NCBI GenBank assembly: GCA_964605645.1
Contig: CAZSDJ010000016.1
Location: 1-35,197 of the forward strand
From: PXAH01 sp964605645
Lineage (GTDB): Bacteria; Omnitrophota; Gorgyraeia; Duberdicusellales; 4484-171
Length of the DNA stretch: 35,197 bases
Direction of reading: 5' to 3'
Under the pieces are notes generated by a model, which was given only the letters and a program-made list of their open reading frames with translations, had not been told where the DNA came from and did no database searches. Below, in pieces: positions 1-7,604 of this stretch; position 1 is the first letter of the stretch, and each line of letters begins with the position of its first letter. A program made the translations under genes and the position numbers.

Positions 1-14
1 AGGCAAACTTATCC

Positions 15-43
15 TTGACACTCTAAAATTGAACTGATAAACT
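15..43 (+). promoter_or_regulatory. Candidate sigma-70 promoter, possibly leaderless start of the HU gene
   Basis: A perfect TTGACA (15-20) is followed after 17 bases by TAAACT (38-43; four of six consensus positions). The expected transcription start is about base 50, which is the A of the ATG. No ribosome binding site is present. The -10 element is weak, so this is a candidate only. Confidence 0.45.
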
Positions 44-49
44 AAGCCG

Positions 50-322
50 ATGAGAAAAAGAGATATAGTTTTACGAATAAGCCAGGATACCGGGATCAAG
101 CAAGTTGTGGTTAAAGAGATAGTGCAGCGTACTTTTGATACGATCCTGGAATCTTTAAAAGAAGGCAAAAGAATTGAGCTGAGAAATTTTGGTGTTTTTC
201 AGATTAAACGCAGAAAGCGGAGAATCGGAAGAAACCCCAAAACCGGTGAAGTGGTGCCTGTACCGGAAAGACGAGTGGTAACTTTTAAACCCGGTTTAGA
301 GATGAAAAAGTATATTCACTAG
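50..322 (+). CDS. HU/IHF-family DNA-binding protein
   Basis: A 90-residue nucleoid protein of the HU/IHF family, which binds and bends DNA as a dimer. The length matches the family. Visible are the N-terminal helical dimerisation part, the turn RNFGVFQIKRRKRRIGRNP that leads into the beta arm, the arm motif GRNPKTGE, and the closing VTFKPG near the C-terminus. The arm is very basic. The sequence does not decide between HU and an IHF-like subunit. There is no Shine-Dalgarno sequence before the ATG; a promoter-like TTGACA lies so close that the transcript may start at the ATG. The gene is followed by hisS after 68 bases. Confidence 0.93.
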   Translation: MRKRDIVLRISQDTGIKQVVVKEIVQRTFDTILESLKEGKRIELRNFGVFQIKRRKRRIGRNPKTGEVVPVPERRVVTFKPGLEMKKYIH

Positions 323-390
323 AGTTTGCCTGCATTTGGCCATGGAACCTCCCGCCATTAAGTTTCGTTTTACAAAAAATAAAGATCAAA

Positions 391-1647
391 ATGAAAAAAA
401 AATATTCTAATGTAAAAGGCACGATAGACTTTTCACCCCAACAAGCTTTTATTTACGAATTTCTGTGTAATAAAGCAATTGATTTATTTAATTTGTACGG
501 CTATCAGCAGTTAATCCTACCTCTTTTAGAAGAAAGGAGTTTATTTATTAAAAGTGTGGGCCAGGATACTGATATTGTCCAAGGCCAGATGATGAAATTG
601 GAAGGCAAAGATATAGTTTTACGGCCGGAAGGGACTGCTCAAATTGCAAGGTATTATTTACAAAATCATCTAGATAAAAAGAATAGTTTTTATAAATTTT
701 TTTACATTGGCCCTATGTTTAGGGGAGAACGCCCGCAGAAAGGGCGCTTACGGCAATTTAATCATATCGGTGCAGAGATAACAGGATCTAACAGTTTTTA
801 CCTGGATGCAGAAATAATTGTATTGGCAATGAAGATAATAGATCAAATCGGTTTAAGAGAAAAAGAACTTCAGGTTAACAGCCTTGGCTGTAAGCAAGAT
901 AAAGAAAAATTGGCTCAATATTTAAAAAATAGATTAAAAAAAGAAAAAAATCAGTTATGCTCAAATTGTCAAAGAAGAATAAAGAAAAATCCTTTAAGAG
1001 TTATTGACTGCAAAAACCCAAAATGCAAAAAGATAGTAACTTCTTTGAATTTGAAAAAGGATCATCTTTGTGATAATTGTCGAGATCATTTTAATAATTT
1101 ACTGGCTGTCTTAGATGATTTAGGGCTAGATTACAAGTATAATCCTTATTTGGTAAGAGGCCTTGATTATTATACTAATACTGTTTTTGAGATTACATCT
1201 AAGCAACTCGGTTCCCAAGATGCATTGGGGGCAGGCGGGCGCTACGATAATTTATTTAATCAATTAGGGCAAATAAATGTTCCTGCTATCGGATTTGCTT
1301 TAGGGGCGGAAAGAATTATGATTGCTTTGGGTAATATAAAACCAAAACAAAAATCCTTGGTATTTGTTGCTTGGGCTGGCCAAGGTTTAGAAAAGCAGGC
1401 GTTTGCAATATTGACTAATTTAAGGAAAAATCAAATAGTAGCTAGCTGTGATTTTCGCAATAAATCATTGAAGGCTCAATTACGGTATAGCCAAAAAATT
1501 TGTGCAGATTTTGTGGTTATTTTAGGAGAAGATGAGCTAAAAGAAGGTAAAGTAATTTTAAAAGATATGTTGGAATCAAAACAAGAGCAGATAGAATTAA
1601 AAGAATTATCAGCGAAAATAAAGGAGAAGGCAAATAATTATGATTAG
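391..1647 (+). CDS. hisS: Histidyl-tRNA synthetase
   Basis: Class II aminoacyl-tRNA synthetase that charges tRNA-His; 418 residues, the normal bacterial length. Visible are the PEGTAQIARYYLQN segment, motif 2 (GPMFRGERPQKGRLRQFNHI), the HisRS signature LVRGLDYYTNTVFE, the glycine-rich ALGAGGRYDNL and motif 3 (AIGFALGAERIM), then an anticodon-binding C-terminal domain. The insertion between motifs carries several CxxC-type pairs (CSNC, CKNPKC, CDNC) that may bind zinc. The last codons overlap the aspS start by 8 bases, so the two synthetases are probably co-transcribed and translationally coupled. No clear Shine-Dalgarno sequence precedes the ATG. Confidence 0.96.
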   Translation: MKKKYSNVKGTIDFSPQQAFIYEFLCNKAIDLFNLYGYQQLILPLLEERSLFIKSVGQDTDIVQGQMMKLEGKDIVLRPEGTAQIARYYLQNHLDKKNSFYKFFYIGPMFRGERPQKGRLRQFNHIGAEITGSNSFYLDAEIIVLAMKIIDQIGLREKELQVNSLGCKQDKEKLAQYLKNRLKKEKNQLCSNCQRRIKKNPLRVIDCKNPKCKKIVTSLNLKKDHLCDNCRDHFNNLLAVLDDLGLDYKYNPYLVRGLDYYTNTVFEITSKQLGSQDALGAGGRYDNLFNQLGQINVPAIGFALGAERIMIALGNIKPKQKSLVFVAWAGQGLEKQAFAILTNLRKNQIVASCDFRNKSLKAQLRYSQKICADFVVILGEDELKEGKVILKDMLESKQEQIELKELSAKIKEKANNYD

Positions 1648-3034
1648 AACTTATACTTGCGGGCAGTTGGGCCAAGAAAATTTAGGAGAAAAGATTACTC
1701 TTTGCGGTTGGGTGTCTTCACGGCGGGATCACGGAAAAATTATATTTGTAGATTTACGGGATAGATACGGGATAACTCAATTAATATTTTTACCTAAACC
1801 AAAAGAAATAAATCAAGAAGCAAAAAAAATAAGGTCAGAAGATGTAATAAAAATAAAAGGAGTTGTTAACCGGCGGCCGGCTAAAACAGAAAATTTAAAT
1901 ATTCCGACAGGATTGGTAGAAGTTTGTGTGGAAGATTTACAATTTTTAAGCCATTCTGATGAATTACCTTTTGAGTTAGATCAGGATAAGGAAGTAAGTG
2001 AGGAATTAAAATTACAGTACAGGTATTTGTATTTACGTAAACCGGCCATAGCAAAAAAGTTTGTTTTACGGCATAAATTTAATCAACAATTTCGCAATTT
2101 TTTAAATGAAAAAGATTTTTTAGAAATAGAGACCCCGATTTTAACTAAGTCTACACCGGAAGGAGCTCGTGATTTTTTAGTTCCTTCTCGCCTGCAGCCT
2201 GCTAAATTTTACGCTTTACCTCAATCTCCGCAACTTTTTAAACAAATTCTTATGGTTTCAGGCTTTGATAAGTATTATCAAATTGCCCGTTGTTTTCGCG
2301 ATGAAGATTTACGCAAAGACCGCCAGCCTGAATTTACTCAATTAGACCTGGAAGCTTCTTTTGCCGATGAAGATGATATTTTAGAGGTGACCGAAAAAAT
2401 GCTGGCAAAAGTGTTTTCGCAAGTTTTAGGGGTAGAACTAAAAACCCCTTTCCCCAGAATTTCCTATCAAGATTCTTTAAAAAAATACAATACAGATAAG
2501 CCGGACATAAAAGATAATCCCACTTCTTCTGATTACCGCTTTTTGTGGGTAACTGATTTTCCGCTTTTTGAGTACAATAAAGATGAAAGCCGTTGGCAAT
2601 CATTGCATCATCCTTTTACGGCGCCGAATAAAGAAGATGTCGTTAATTTAGATAAGCAAGATTTATCTAAAGTAAGGTCGCGTTCCTATGACCTTGTTTT
2701 AAACGGCGAAGAATTGGGGAGTGGTTCGGTAAGAATTCATTCCAGCCAAATCCAAAAAAAAGTTTTTAATATTTTAGGGATATCCGGCCAAGAAGCCGAA
2801 CAAAAATTTGGATTTTTATTAAGATCTTTTAGATATGGCGTTCCGCCTCATGCGGGTATTGCCTTTGGTTTAGATAGATTATATGCTATAATAACAAAAT
2901 CTGAAAGCATTAGAGATGTGATTGCTTTTCCGAAAACACAAAGAGGGATTTCGCCTTTGACCAATGCACCATCTGTTGTTGAAAAGAGCCAGCTTACTGA
3001 GTTAGGATTAGAGGTGATGGGGGAAAAAGAGTAA
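1640..3034 (+). CDS. aspS: Aspartyl-tRNA synthetase, bacterial type lacking the GAD insertion
   Basis: Class II synthetase for Asp. The N-terminal OB-fold anticodon domain (GWVSSRRDHGKIIFVDLRDR) is followed by the catalytic core with motif 2 at about residue 217 (RCFRDEDLRKDRQPEFTQLD) and motif 3 (GIAFGLDRLYA). Bacterial AspRS is normally near 590 residues because a GAD domain of roughly 120 residues interrupts the core. Here YNTDKPDIKDN runs almost straight into WVTDFPLFEY (residues about 286-310), so the insertion is absent while everything on both sides aligns. The His in RRDHGK is a residue associated with non-discriminating enzymes, but a second marker position looks discriminating. AAGGAG lies 13 bases before the ATG. 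Confidence 0.95.
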   Translation: MIRTYTCGQLGQENLGEKITLCGWVSSRRDHGKIIFVDLRDRYGITQLIFLPKPKEINQEAKKIRSEDVIKIKGVVNRRPAKTENLNIPTGLVEVCVEDLQFLSHSDELPFELDQDKEVSEELKLQYRYLYLRKPAIAKKFVLRHKFNQQFRNFLNEKDFLEIETPILTKSTPEGARDFLVPSRLQPAKFYALPQSPQLFKQILMVSGFDKYYQIARCFRDEDLRKDRQPEFTQLDLEASFADEDDILEVTEKMLAKVFSQVLGVELKTPFPRISYQDSLKKYNTDKPDIKDNPTSSDYRFLWVTDFPLFEYNKDESRWQSLHHPFTAPNKEDVVNLDKQDLSKVRSRSYDLVLNGEELGSGSVRIHSSQIQKKVFNILGISGQEAEQKFGFLLRSFRYGVPPHAGIAFGLDRLYAIITKSESIRDVIAFPKTQRGISPLTNAPSVVEKSQLTELGLEVMGEKE

Positions 3035-3061
3035 TAAATTAGATCTAAAGGGAGGTAAAAA

Positions 3062-3577
3062 ATGAAAAAATTGTTATTGTTATTATTGATAATATTTTTA
3101 GCCGGCTGTATGAGGGTCAGAACTTATACAGTTGAAAAACCCCGTACAGATACTGATATTGAAGGCAATCAGGGTTATCTATCGGGAGAACCTGATAATA
3201 AGCAAAAAGAAAGTAGATTGGGTGCGACCAGGAAAGTTTCGGTGTTAGAATTTGAATTTGGGCCAAAATCAAAAGAAACTGTCTCTGGCCCCGACAGTAG
3301 AGAAGAATCTTACGAGGAAGATTCTTATGAGGAAGATTTTTATCAAGAAGAGATGGCAATGCCTAAAATAAAAGTTAAGGAATATGAAATGGCTTCTCCC
3401 GAATACGAATACAAAGACTATATTGTCCAAAAGAATGATACTTTACAAAAAATTTCAAATAAATTTTATGGAACAACGAGAAAATGGGAACTTATTTATC
3501 AAGAAAATAAAGATATCTTAAAAAGTCCGGATGAGATATATCCGGGCGCAAAGATCAAGGTGCCTGTTTTAAGATAA
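3062..3577 (+). CDS. LysM-domain lipoprotein with acidic repeats
   Basis: A 171-residue predicted lipoprotein. The N-terminus is a short poly-Leu signal with lipobox LAGC (Cys16). The middle is low-complexity and acidic, with a tandem pattern SYEED, SYEED, FYQEE at about residues 81-96. The C-terminal 50 residues (YIVQKNDTLQKISNKFYGT to PGAKIKVPVL) are a LysM module, which binds peptidoglycan or chitin-like glycans. It is probably membrane-anchored and reaches the cell wall through the flexible acidic linker. A strong GGGAGG lies 6 bases before the ATG. It sits between aspS and phoH with no obvious functional link. I do not recognise a named orthologue; the function beyond wall binding is unknown. 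Confidence 0.85.
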   Translation: MKKLLLLLLIIFLAGCMRVRTYTVEKPRTDTDIEGNQGYLSGEPDNKQKESRLGATRKVSVLEFEFGPKSKETVSGPDSREESYEEDSYEEDFYQEEMAMPKIKVKEYEMASPEYEYKDYIVQKNDTLQKISNKFYGTTRKWELIYQENKDILKSPDEIYPGAKIKVPVLR

Positions 3578-3589
3578 TATCTTTTTAGC

Positions 3590-4555
3590 ATGCGTAAAAC
3601 AATTCCTATTGATGATTCAGCGAAGCTTGAATTTATTTTTGGCCCTCAAGATAAAAATTTAAAGATATTAGAAGATAAATTAAACATCTCTGTTTTTTTA
3701 AAATCAAAAGGCTTAGAGATTGAAGGCAAAAGTAATAATTTAAAAAATGCTTTGCCAAAAATTGAAAAAATTATAAAGCTAGCCTCCCAAGGGTTTATTC
3801 TCTCCGATAAAGAATTAGAGAAATTTATTGATTCCAATGATAATTCTGATTTTTCTAGCCAGAAAAATAAAGAACTAAATAAAAATGGCATAAAGGTTTT
3901 TTCCGGAAAAAGAAAACAAGTTTTTCCAAAAACAAAAGGCCAGACTAATTATATCTCTGCTATTAATCAAGATGATATTGTTATTGCAAGCGGCCCCGCC
4001 GGTACCGGGAAAACTTATTTAGCGATGGCAATGGCCGTAAACTATCTTCTGGATAAAAAAGTACGCAGGATTATTCTTACGCGGCCCGCTATTGAAGCAG
4101 GAGAATCTTTAGGTTATTTACCGGGGAGCATGCAAGAAAAATTAAATCCTTATCTGCGCCCCTTGTACGATGCTTTGTATGACATGATGGAAGTTGAAGT
4201 AATTGATGAATATCTTGAAGCCGGAATAATTGAAATTGCTCCTTTAGCTTATATGAGAGGCAGAAGCCTTAATGATGCTTTTGTGATTTTAGACGAAGCT
4301 CAAAATTGTACTTCAGAACAATTAAGGATGTTTTTGACACGCTTGGGTTTTGATTCGAAAACGGTAATCACAGGTGATATTACGCAAAGCGACCTTCCTT
4401 CGGGAAGGCCGCTAGGATTACTTGAAGCCAAAAATATATTGAAAAAAATTAAAGGGATAAGTTTTATTGAGCTAAAAGGTGAAGATGTGGTAAGGCATCC
4501 TTTGATTCAAGAAATAATTCAAGCTTATGAAATTTTTTATGATAGCAAATTGTAA
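3590..4555 (+). CDS. phoH: PhoH-family ATPase
   Basis: A 321-residue PhoH-like P-loop protein, often linked to RNA metabolism and found beside ybeY. A short N-terminal domain (about 1-100) precedes the ATPase: Walker A GPAGTGKT at residues 135-142, VILDEAQN as the Walker B segment, and the following GDITQSDLP, all typical of PhoH. The neighbours pgpH-type and ybeY reproduce the conserved phoH-HD-ybeY order. No Shine-Dalgarno sequence is seen. A TAATAT (3575-3580) lies 9 bases before the ATG, but no convincing -35 accompanies it. The Escherichia coli naming would be ybeZ-like; the exact molecular role is not settled. Confidence 0.93.
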   Translation: MRKTIPIDDSAKLEFIFGPQDKNLKILEDKLNISVFLKSKGLEIEGKSNNLKNALPKIEKIIKLASQGFILSDKELEKFIDSNDNSDFSSQKNKELNKNGIKVFSGKRKQVFPKTKGQTNYISAINQDDIVIASGPAGTGKTYLAMAMAVNYLLDKKVRRIILTRPAIEAGESLGYLPGSMQEKLNPYLRPLYDALYDMMEVEVIDEYLEAGIIEIAPLAYMRGRSLNDAFVILDEAQNCTSEQLRMFLTRLGFDSKTVITGDITQSDLPSGRPLGLLEAKNILKKIKGISFIELKGEDVVRHPLIQEIIQAYEIFYDSKL

Positions 4556-4561
4556 AAAGCA

Positions 4562-5911
4562 ATGAATATCTTACTCAATAAATCAAAAATAAATTTAAAA
4601 AGTGCAATTATCGGGTCTATCTTTTTTCTGATTGCAGCTTTTATCTTTTATCTTTATTCCATTAATTTTTCTTTACTGGCGTTAATTATTGTTTTATTCA
4701 TTTATCTACAATTTTTTCGCAAACCCGATAATTTACCTTCCCTGATAGATCTCTCGATACTTACTGCACTTGCGATTTTAATCCCGGTGCTTACCACAAT
4801 AACTTTTAAAATACCCGGTTATGGCGTGGCAGCAATAGGTTTTGCTATTTTAATTACTCTTTTGTTTGAAAATCTTGAACTTTCATTTATTTTTTCTGTT
4901 TTAATTTCATTTTTAGCTGCCGATGTTTCAGGGAGAAGCTTTAGTGTTGCCTTGAGTTTGCTGATCGCATCAGTTGTCGCATCATTATTCAGTTTTAGAG
5001 TCAGGCGTCGTTTTCAAGTTATTCAAGCCGGCCTCCTCGCGGGTATCTTACAATTTATTATTGCCTATATTTTAGAAGCAAAAACTGGTTTTTTAGTGTT
5101 TTCTCATCTAGATTTAGGATTACTAAAAATATGTTTAATCAATGGAATCTTATCATCGATTATTGTACTGGGGATACTTCCGATTTTTGAATTTATTTTT
5201 AAAGTTTTAACTAATATCTCATTACTTGAACTCTCTGATTTTAACCATCCTTTGATGAGGAGGTTGATACTGGAGGCACCCGGCACTTATCAGCATTCTC
5301 TGGTTATGGCTAATTTAAGTGAAGCGGCAGCGGAATCGATTGGAGCTAATTCTCTTTTGGTTAGAGTCGGCGCTTATTATCATGATATTGGCAAACTTGT
5401 TAAGCCGCAGTATTTTGTTGAAAATTTAGTAAATTATAAAGATATGCATAAAAAATTAAAACCTTCAATGAGCAAATTAATTATTTTTAATCATGTTAAA
5501 GAGGGGGTTGAGCTGGCAAAAAAATACCATCTTAACCCGCAAATAATTAATTTTATTCGCCAGCATCACGGGAAAACTTTAGTTTATTATTTTTATCATC
5601 GCGCTAAAGAAATAGAACCGGAAGGCAAACACGAAGAAGAGTATAAATATCCCGGCCCTAAGCCCCAATCCAAAGAAACTGCTATTGTGGCTTTGGCGGA
5701 TTCAATCGAAGCGATATCTCGTACAGTTTCAGAGCCGAATCCAGCTCGCATAGAAGAGATGGTAAGAGAAGTTGTCAAAAAACGTTTTATGGAAGGAGAG
5801 CTGGATGAAAGCAATCTAACTTTGAAGGATTTAGAAAAGATTACCCAAAGCTTTATCCGAATATTGAACGCAACCTTTCATACCAGAATTAATTATCCCA
5901 AAGAAAAGTAG
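4562..5911 (+). CDS. PgpH/YqfF-type 7TM HD-domain phosphohydrolase, short form
   Basis: A 449-residue membrane protein with about seven to eight hydrophobic segments in residues 14-212, followed by a cytoplasmic HD domain. The hallmark EAPGTYQHS and YYHDIGKL (HD at 274-275) are intact, as is the family's KPQYFVEN. PgpH enzymes hydrolyse cyclic di-AMP. Characterised members exceed 700 residues because a large extracytoplasmic 7TMR-HDED domain follows the first membrane helix. That domain is missing here, since helix 1 runs almost directly into the membrane bundle. The product may therefore keep catalysis but not external sensing. The stop codon lies inside a 34-bp palindrome. Assignment to c-di-AMP is by family, not shown here. 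Confidence 0.88.
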   Translation: MNILLNKSKINLKSAIIGSIFFLIAAFIFYLYSINFSLLALIIVLFIYLQFFRKPDNLPSLIDLSILTALAILIPVLTTITFKIPGYGVAAIGFAILITLLFENLELSFIFSVLISFLAADVSGRSFSVALSLLIASVVASLFSFRVRRRFQVIQAGLLAGILQFIIAYILEAKTGFLVFSHLDLGLLKICLINGILSSIIVLGILPIFEFIFKVLTNISLLELSDFNHPLMRRLILEAPGTYQHSLVMANLSEAAAESIGANSLLVRVGAYYHDIGKLVKPQYFVENLVNYKDMHKKLKPSMSKLIIFNHVKEGVELAKKYHLNPQIINFIRQHHGKTLVYYFYHRAKEIEPEGKHEEEYKYPGPKPQSKETAIVALADSIEAISRTVSEPNPARIEEMVREVVKKRFMEGELDESNLTLKDLEKITQSFIRILNATFHTRINYPKEK

Positions 5912-5938
5912 GGGCACATTGCAATGTGCCCCTACTTT
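5905..5938. repeat. Perfect 34-bp palindrome
   Basis: Every base from AAAAGTAGGGGCACATTG to its mirror pairs perfectly around the centre at 5921/5922 (17-bp arms, no loop). The GC-rich arm core AGTAGGGGCAC stands out from the AT-rich surroundings. It covers the stop codon of the HD-protein gene and lies directly before ybeY. The two outer A/T runs would let it act as a bidirectional terminator-like hairpin. Similar GGGGC-containing palindromes occur as dispersed repeats in some bacteria, from memory and unverified here. It also shows that an upstream ATG at 5924, inside the palindrome, is an unlikely start for ybeY. Confidence 0.9.
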
Positions 5939-5944
5939 CATCCC

Positions 5945-6376
5945 ATGATGGAAATATCAAATCAGCAGAAGGTTAAAAAAATAAATATAAGAAATTTAAG
6001 AAGATATTTAAAAAGGATATTATTTTATCTTTCCATCAGCGATAAAGATATTTCTGTTGTTCTTTGCGACAATTCTTTTATTGTTAACCTGAATCAAAAA
6101 TATTTTCAAAAAGATGCTGTAACTGATGTAATTGCATTTCCTTTGCCGGATCAAATTCAGCCGGATTATCTGGGAGAAGTAGTGGTTTCAGTTGAGGAAG
6201 CAGCAATAGTAGCCAAAAAGCTGAATATAAATTGGCAGAAAGAATTACTTCTCTATTTTATCCACGGGATACTTCATCTTATTGGGTTTAGTGATAAAGA
6301 TTCCAGCCAAAGGAAAAAAATGTGGGAAAAACAAAATCAAATTATTAATAAATTTAAAAGAATCAATTTAAGTTGA
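5945..6376 (+). CDS. ybeY: Endoribonuclease YbeY
   Basis: Metal-dependent RNase involved in 16S rRNA 3' maturation and ribosome quality control; about 143 residues. The family core TDVIAFPL is present, as is the metal site HGILHLIGFSD (His107 and His111 counted from this start). The third ligand, usually His in a GYDH motif, is Asp117 here. Some other phyla have a similar GxKD variant, so activity is not excluded. I chose ATG 5945 (or the adjacent 5948) because the ATG at 5924 lies inside the palindrome and adds seven residues unlike the family. The stop overlaps the recO start by one base. It sits in the conserved phoH-HD-ybeY context. Confidence 0.9.
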   Translation: MMEISNQQKVKKINIRNLRRYLKRILFYLSISDKDISVVLCDNSFIVNLNQKYFQKDAVTDVIAFPLPDQIQPDYLGEVVVSVEEAAIVAKKLNINWQKELLLYFIHGILHLIGFSDKDSSQRKKMWEKQNQIINKFKRINLS

Positions 6377-7122
6377 TGATTAGAAAAGACATAGGGTTTA
6401 TCCTGAAAAAGTTTAATTTTGGCGAAACAAGCTTAATCGCAACTATTTATTCGCACAATTTTGGAAAAATTAAGGGAATTTTTAAAGGTTTTTATCGGCA
6501 AAAAAAGGAATTCTCTACCTCTCTAGATATTTTTAGTTTAAACGAATTTGTGTTTTACCCTAAACAAAGTGAAATTTGGTTGGTTTCCCAAAGTGAGCTT
6601 ATTTCTGAATTCGATTATTTAAGGACTAATTTAGAAAAAGCTGCGGTGGCCGGATTTTTTTTTAATTTGTTAGATAAAACTATGCAGCTTTGGGATAAAA
6701 ATAGATATATTTTCAACCTTGTCTTTCATTCTATCCGTTTGGTGGGAAAAGACCACCAGAAAGCTTTTTATCTTTTTTTGATTAAATTTTTAACTTTGGC
6801 CGGCATAAAACCGGAGCTTAACCATTGCATAGTTTGTGAAAAATTAATCGAAGAAGACCTTTTTTTTAGTAATAAAAGAGGGGGCCTTCTTTGCCGGAAT
6901 TGTTGCAAAAATTATAAAAGTTATAAATTAATTAGCAAAGAAGCATCAAAAACATTCAGTTATATCCAGAATAATTCTATTGCTGCAGCTAGCCGCCTAA
7001 GGTTAAGCCGGGCTTGCCAGCAAGAAATTTTTCATATTTTAAAAAATTTTTTAGATTATCATTTTAATTTAGGAGATAGCCCTAATCCTTACCGGGCATT
7101 AAATATTAACTGTGTTCAATAA
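6376..7122 (+). CDS. recO: DNA repair protein RecO
   Basis: Recombination mediator that helps RecR and RecA load on SSB-coated DNA; 248 residues, normal length. The N-terminal OB fold (IRKDIGFILKKFNFGETS) is followed by a helical domain and a four-Cys zinc site, CIVC at about residue 153 and CRNC about 22 residues on, as in many bacterial RecO proteins. The start is ATG within the TGATG overlap with ybeY; a TTG one codon upstream is possible but less attractive. No ribosome binding site of its own is obvious, which fits translational coupling. RecF and RecR are not in the window. Confidence 0.9.
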   Translation: MIRKDIGFILKKFNFGETSLIATIYSHNFGKIKGIFKGFYRQKKEFSTSLDIFSLNEFVFYPKQSEIWLVSQSELISEFDYLRTNLEKAAVAGFFFNLLDKTMQLWDKNRYIFNLVFHSIRLVGKDHQKAFYLFLIKFLTLAGIKPELNHCIVCEKLIEEDLFFSNKRGGLLCRNCCKNYKSYKLISKEASKTFSYIQNNSIAAASRLRLSRACQQEIFHILKNFLDYHFNLGDSPNPYRALNINCVQ

Positions 7123-7146
7123 AAGGCTTCAGTAGTTTTTAATTTT

Positions 7147-7155
7147 TGGTATAAT
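7147..7155 (+). promoter_or_regulatory. Extended -10 promoter, near-leaderless, for queF
   Basis: The bases TGGTATAAT form a perfect TATAAT preceded by the TGn extended -10 element. The A of the queF ATG is 9 bases after the last T, so transcription would begin within about three bases of the start codon. The -35 region is poor (around TTCAGT at 7128), which extended -10 promoters tolerate. No Shine-Dalgarno sequence is present between promoter and ATG. Confidence 0.65.
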
Positions 7156-7163
7156 AAGGTGTT

Positions 7164-7595
7164 ATGATTTACGAACAACGTAATATTTCCCCTTTGGAAA
7201 AAAAAGCGAAAAAAACCGTAGCGAAGAGTTTTTTGCCGGAAGATATAGATACTTCCGTCTTGCAAACTATTGCTTACCAATATCCGAAAAATGAAATAGT
7301 TGTTCAATTAAGCTCAGAAGAATTTAGTTGTGTTTGCCCGTATTCTGACCTTCCCGATTTTGCAAATCTGACAATAAGTTATACTCCTTATAAAAAGCTG
7401 ATTGAGTTAAAATCTTTAAAATACTATATTTATGCTTATCACAATGTTAAAATTTACAATGAACATGCAGTCAATAAGATCTTTCAGGACCTGAAAAAAG
7501 TATTAAAGCCGCGCGCGCTTGAAATAATTGCTGAATTCAGTTGCCGGGGCGGCATCAAAAATAAAGTCACAGCAACTTTTAACAAAAAAGTTTAA
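7164..7595 (+). CDS. queF: NADPH-dependent 7-cyano-7-deazaguanine reductase QueF
   Basis: Reduces preQ0 to preQ1 in queuosine tRNA modification; 143 residues, the short single-domain form. Diagnostic are the nucleophile region CVCPYSDLPDF, the QueF substrate/NADPH motif ELKSLKYYIYAYHN, and FSCRGGI near the C-terminus. The Glu after the motif is kept (YNEHAVN), but the neighbouring His of the Bacillus enzyme is Asn here. The usual TGQ between the Cys and PDF is SDL. T-fold relatives such as GTP cyclohydrolase I lack the ELKSLK motif. It has its own promoter-like -10 element after recO, and no other queuosine gene is in the window. Confidence 0.87.
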   Translation: MIYEQRNISPLEKKAKKTVAKSFLPEDIDTSVLQTIAYQYPKNEIVVQLSSEEFSCVCPYSDLPDFANLTISYTPYKKLIELKSLKYYIYAYHNVKIYNEHAVNKIFQDLKKVLKPRALEIIAEFSCRGGIKNKVTATFNKKV

Positions 7596-7604
7596 TGCAG
7601 ATAA

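Noticed and set aside
1..331. AGGCAAACT at 1-9 and AGTTTGCCT at 323-331 form a 9-bp inverted pair around the HU gene, resembling terminal repeats of a mobile unit.
   Set aside because: Nine base pairs over this distance is close to chance expectation, no transposase or target duplication is present, and the left copy touches the window edge.
300..360. A 15-codon minus-strand reading frame with GGGAGG just before its ATG, between the HU gene and hisS.
   Set aside because: Too short, no recognisable product, and the only minus-strand candidate in the region; probably coincidence.
3575..3580. TAATAT nine bases before phoH, the same geometry as at purB.
   Set aside because: No -35-like hexamer at 16-18 bases; such AT hexamers are frequent here.
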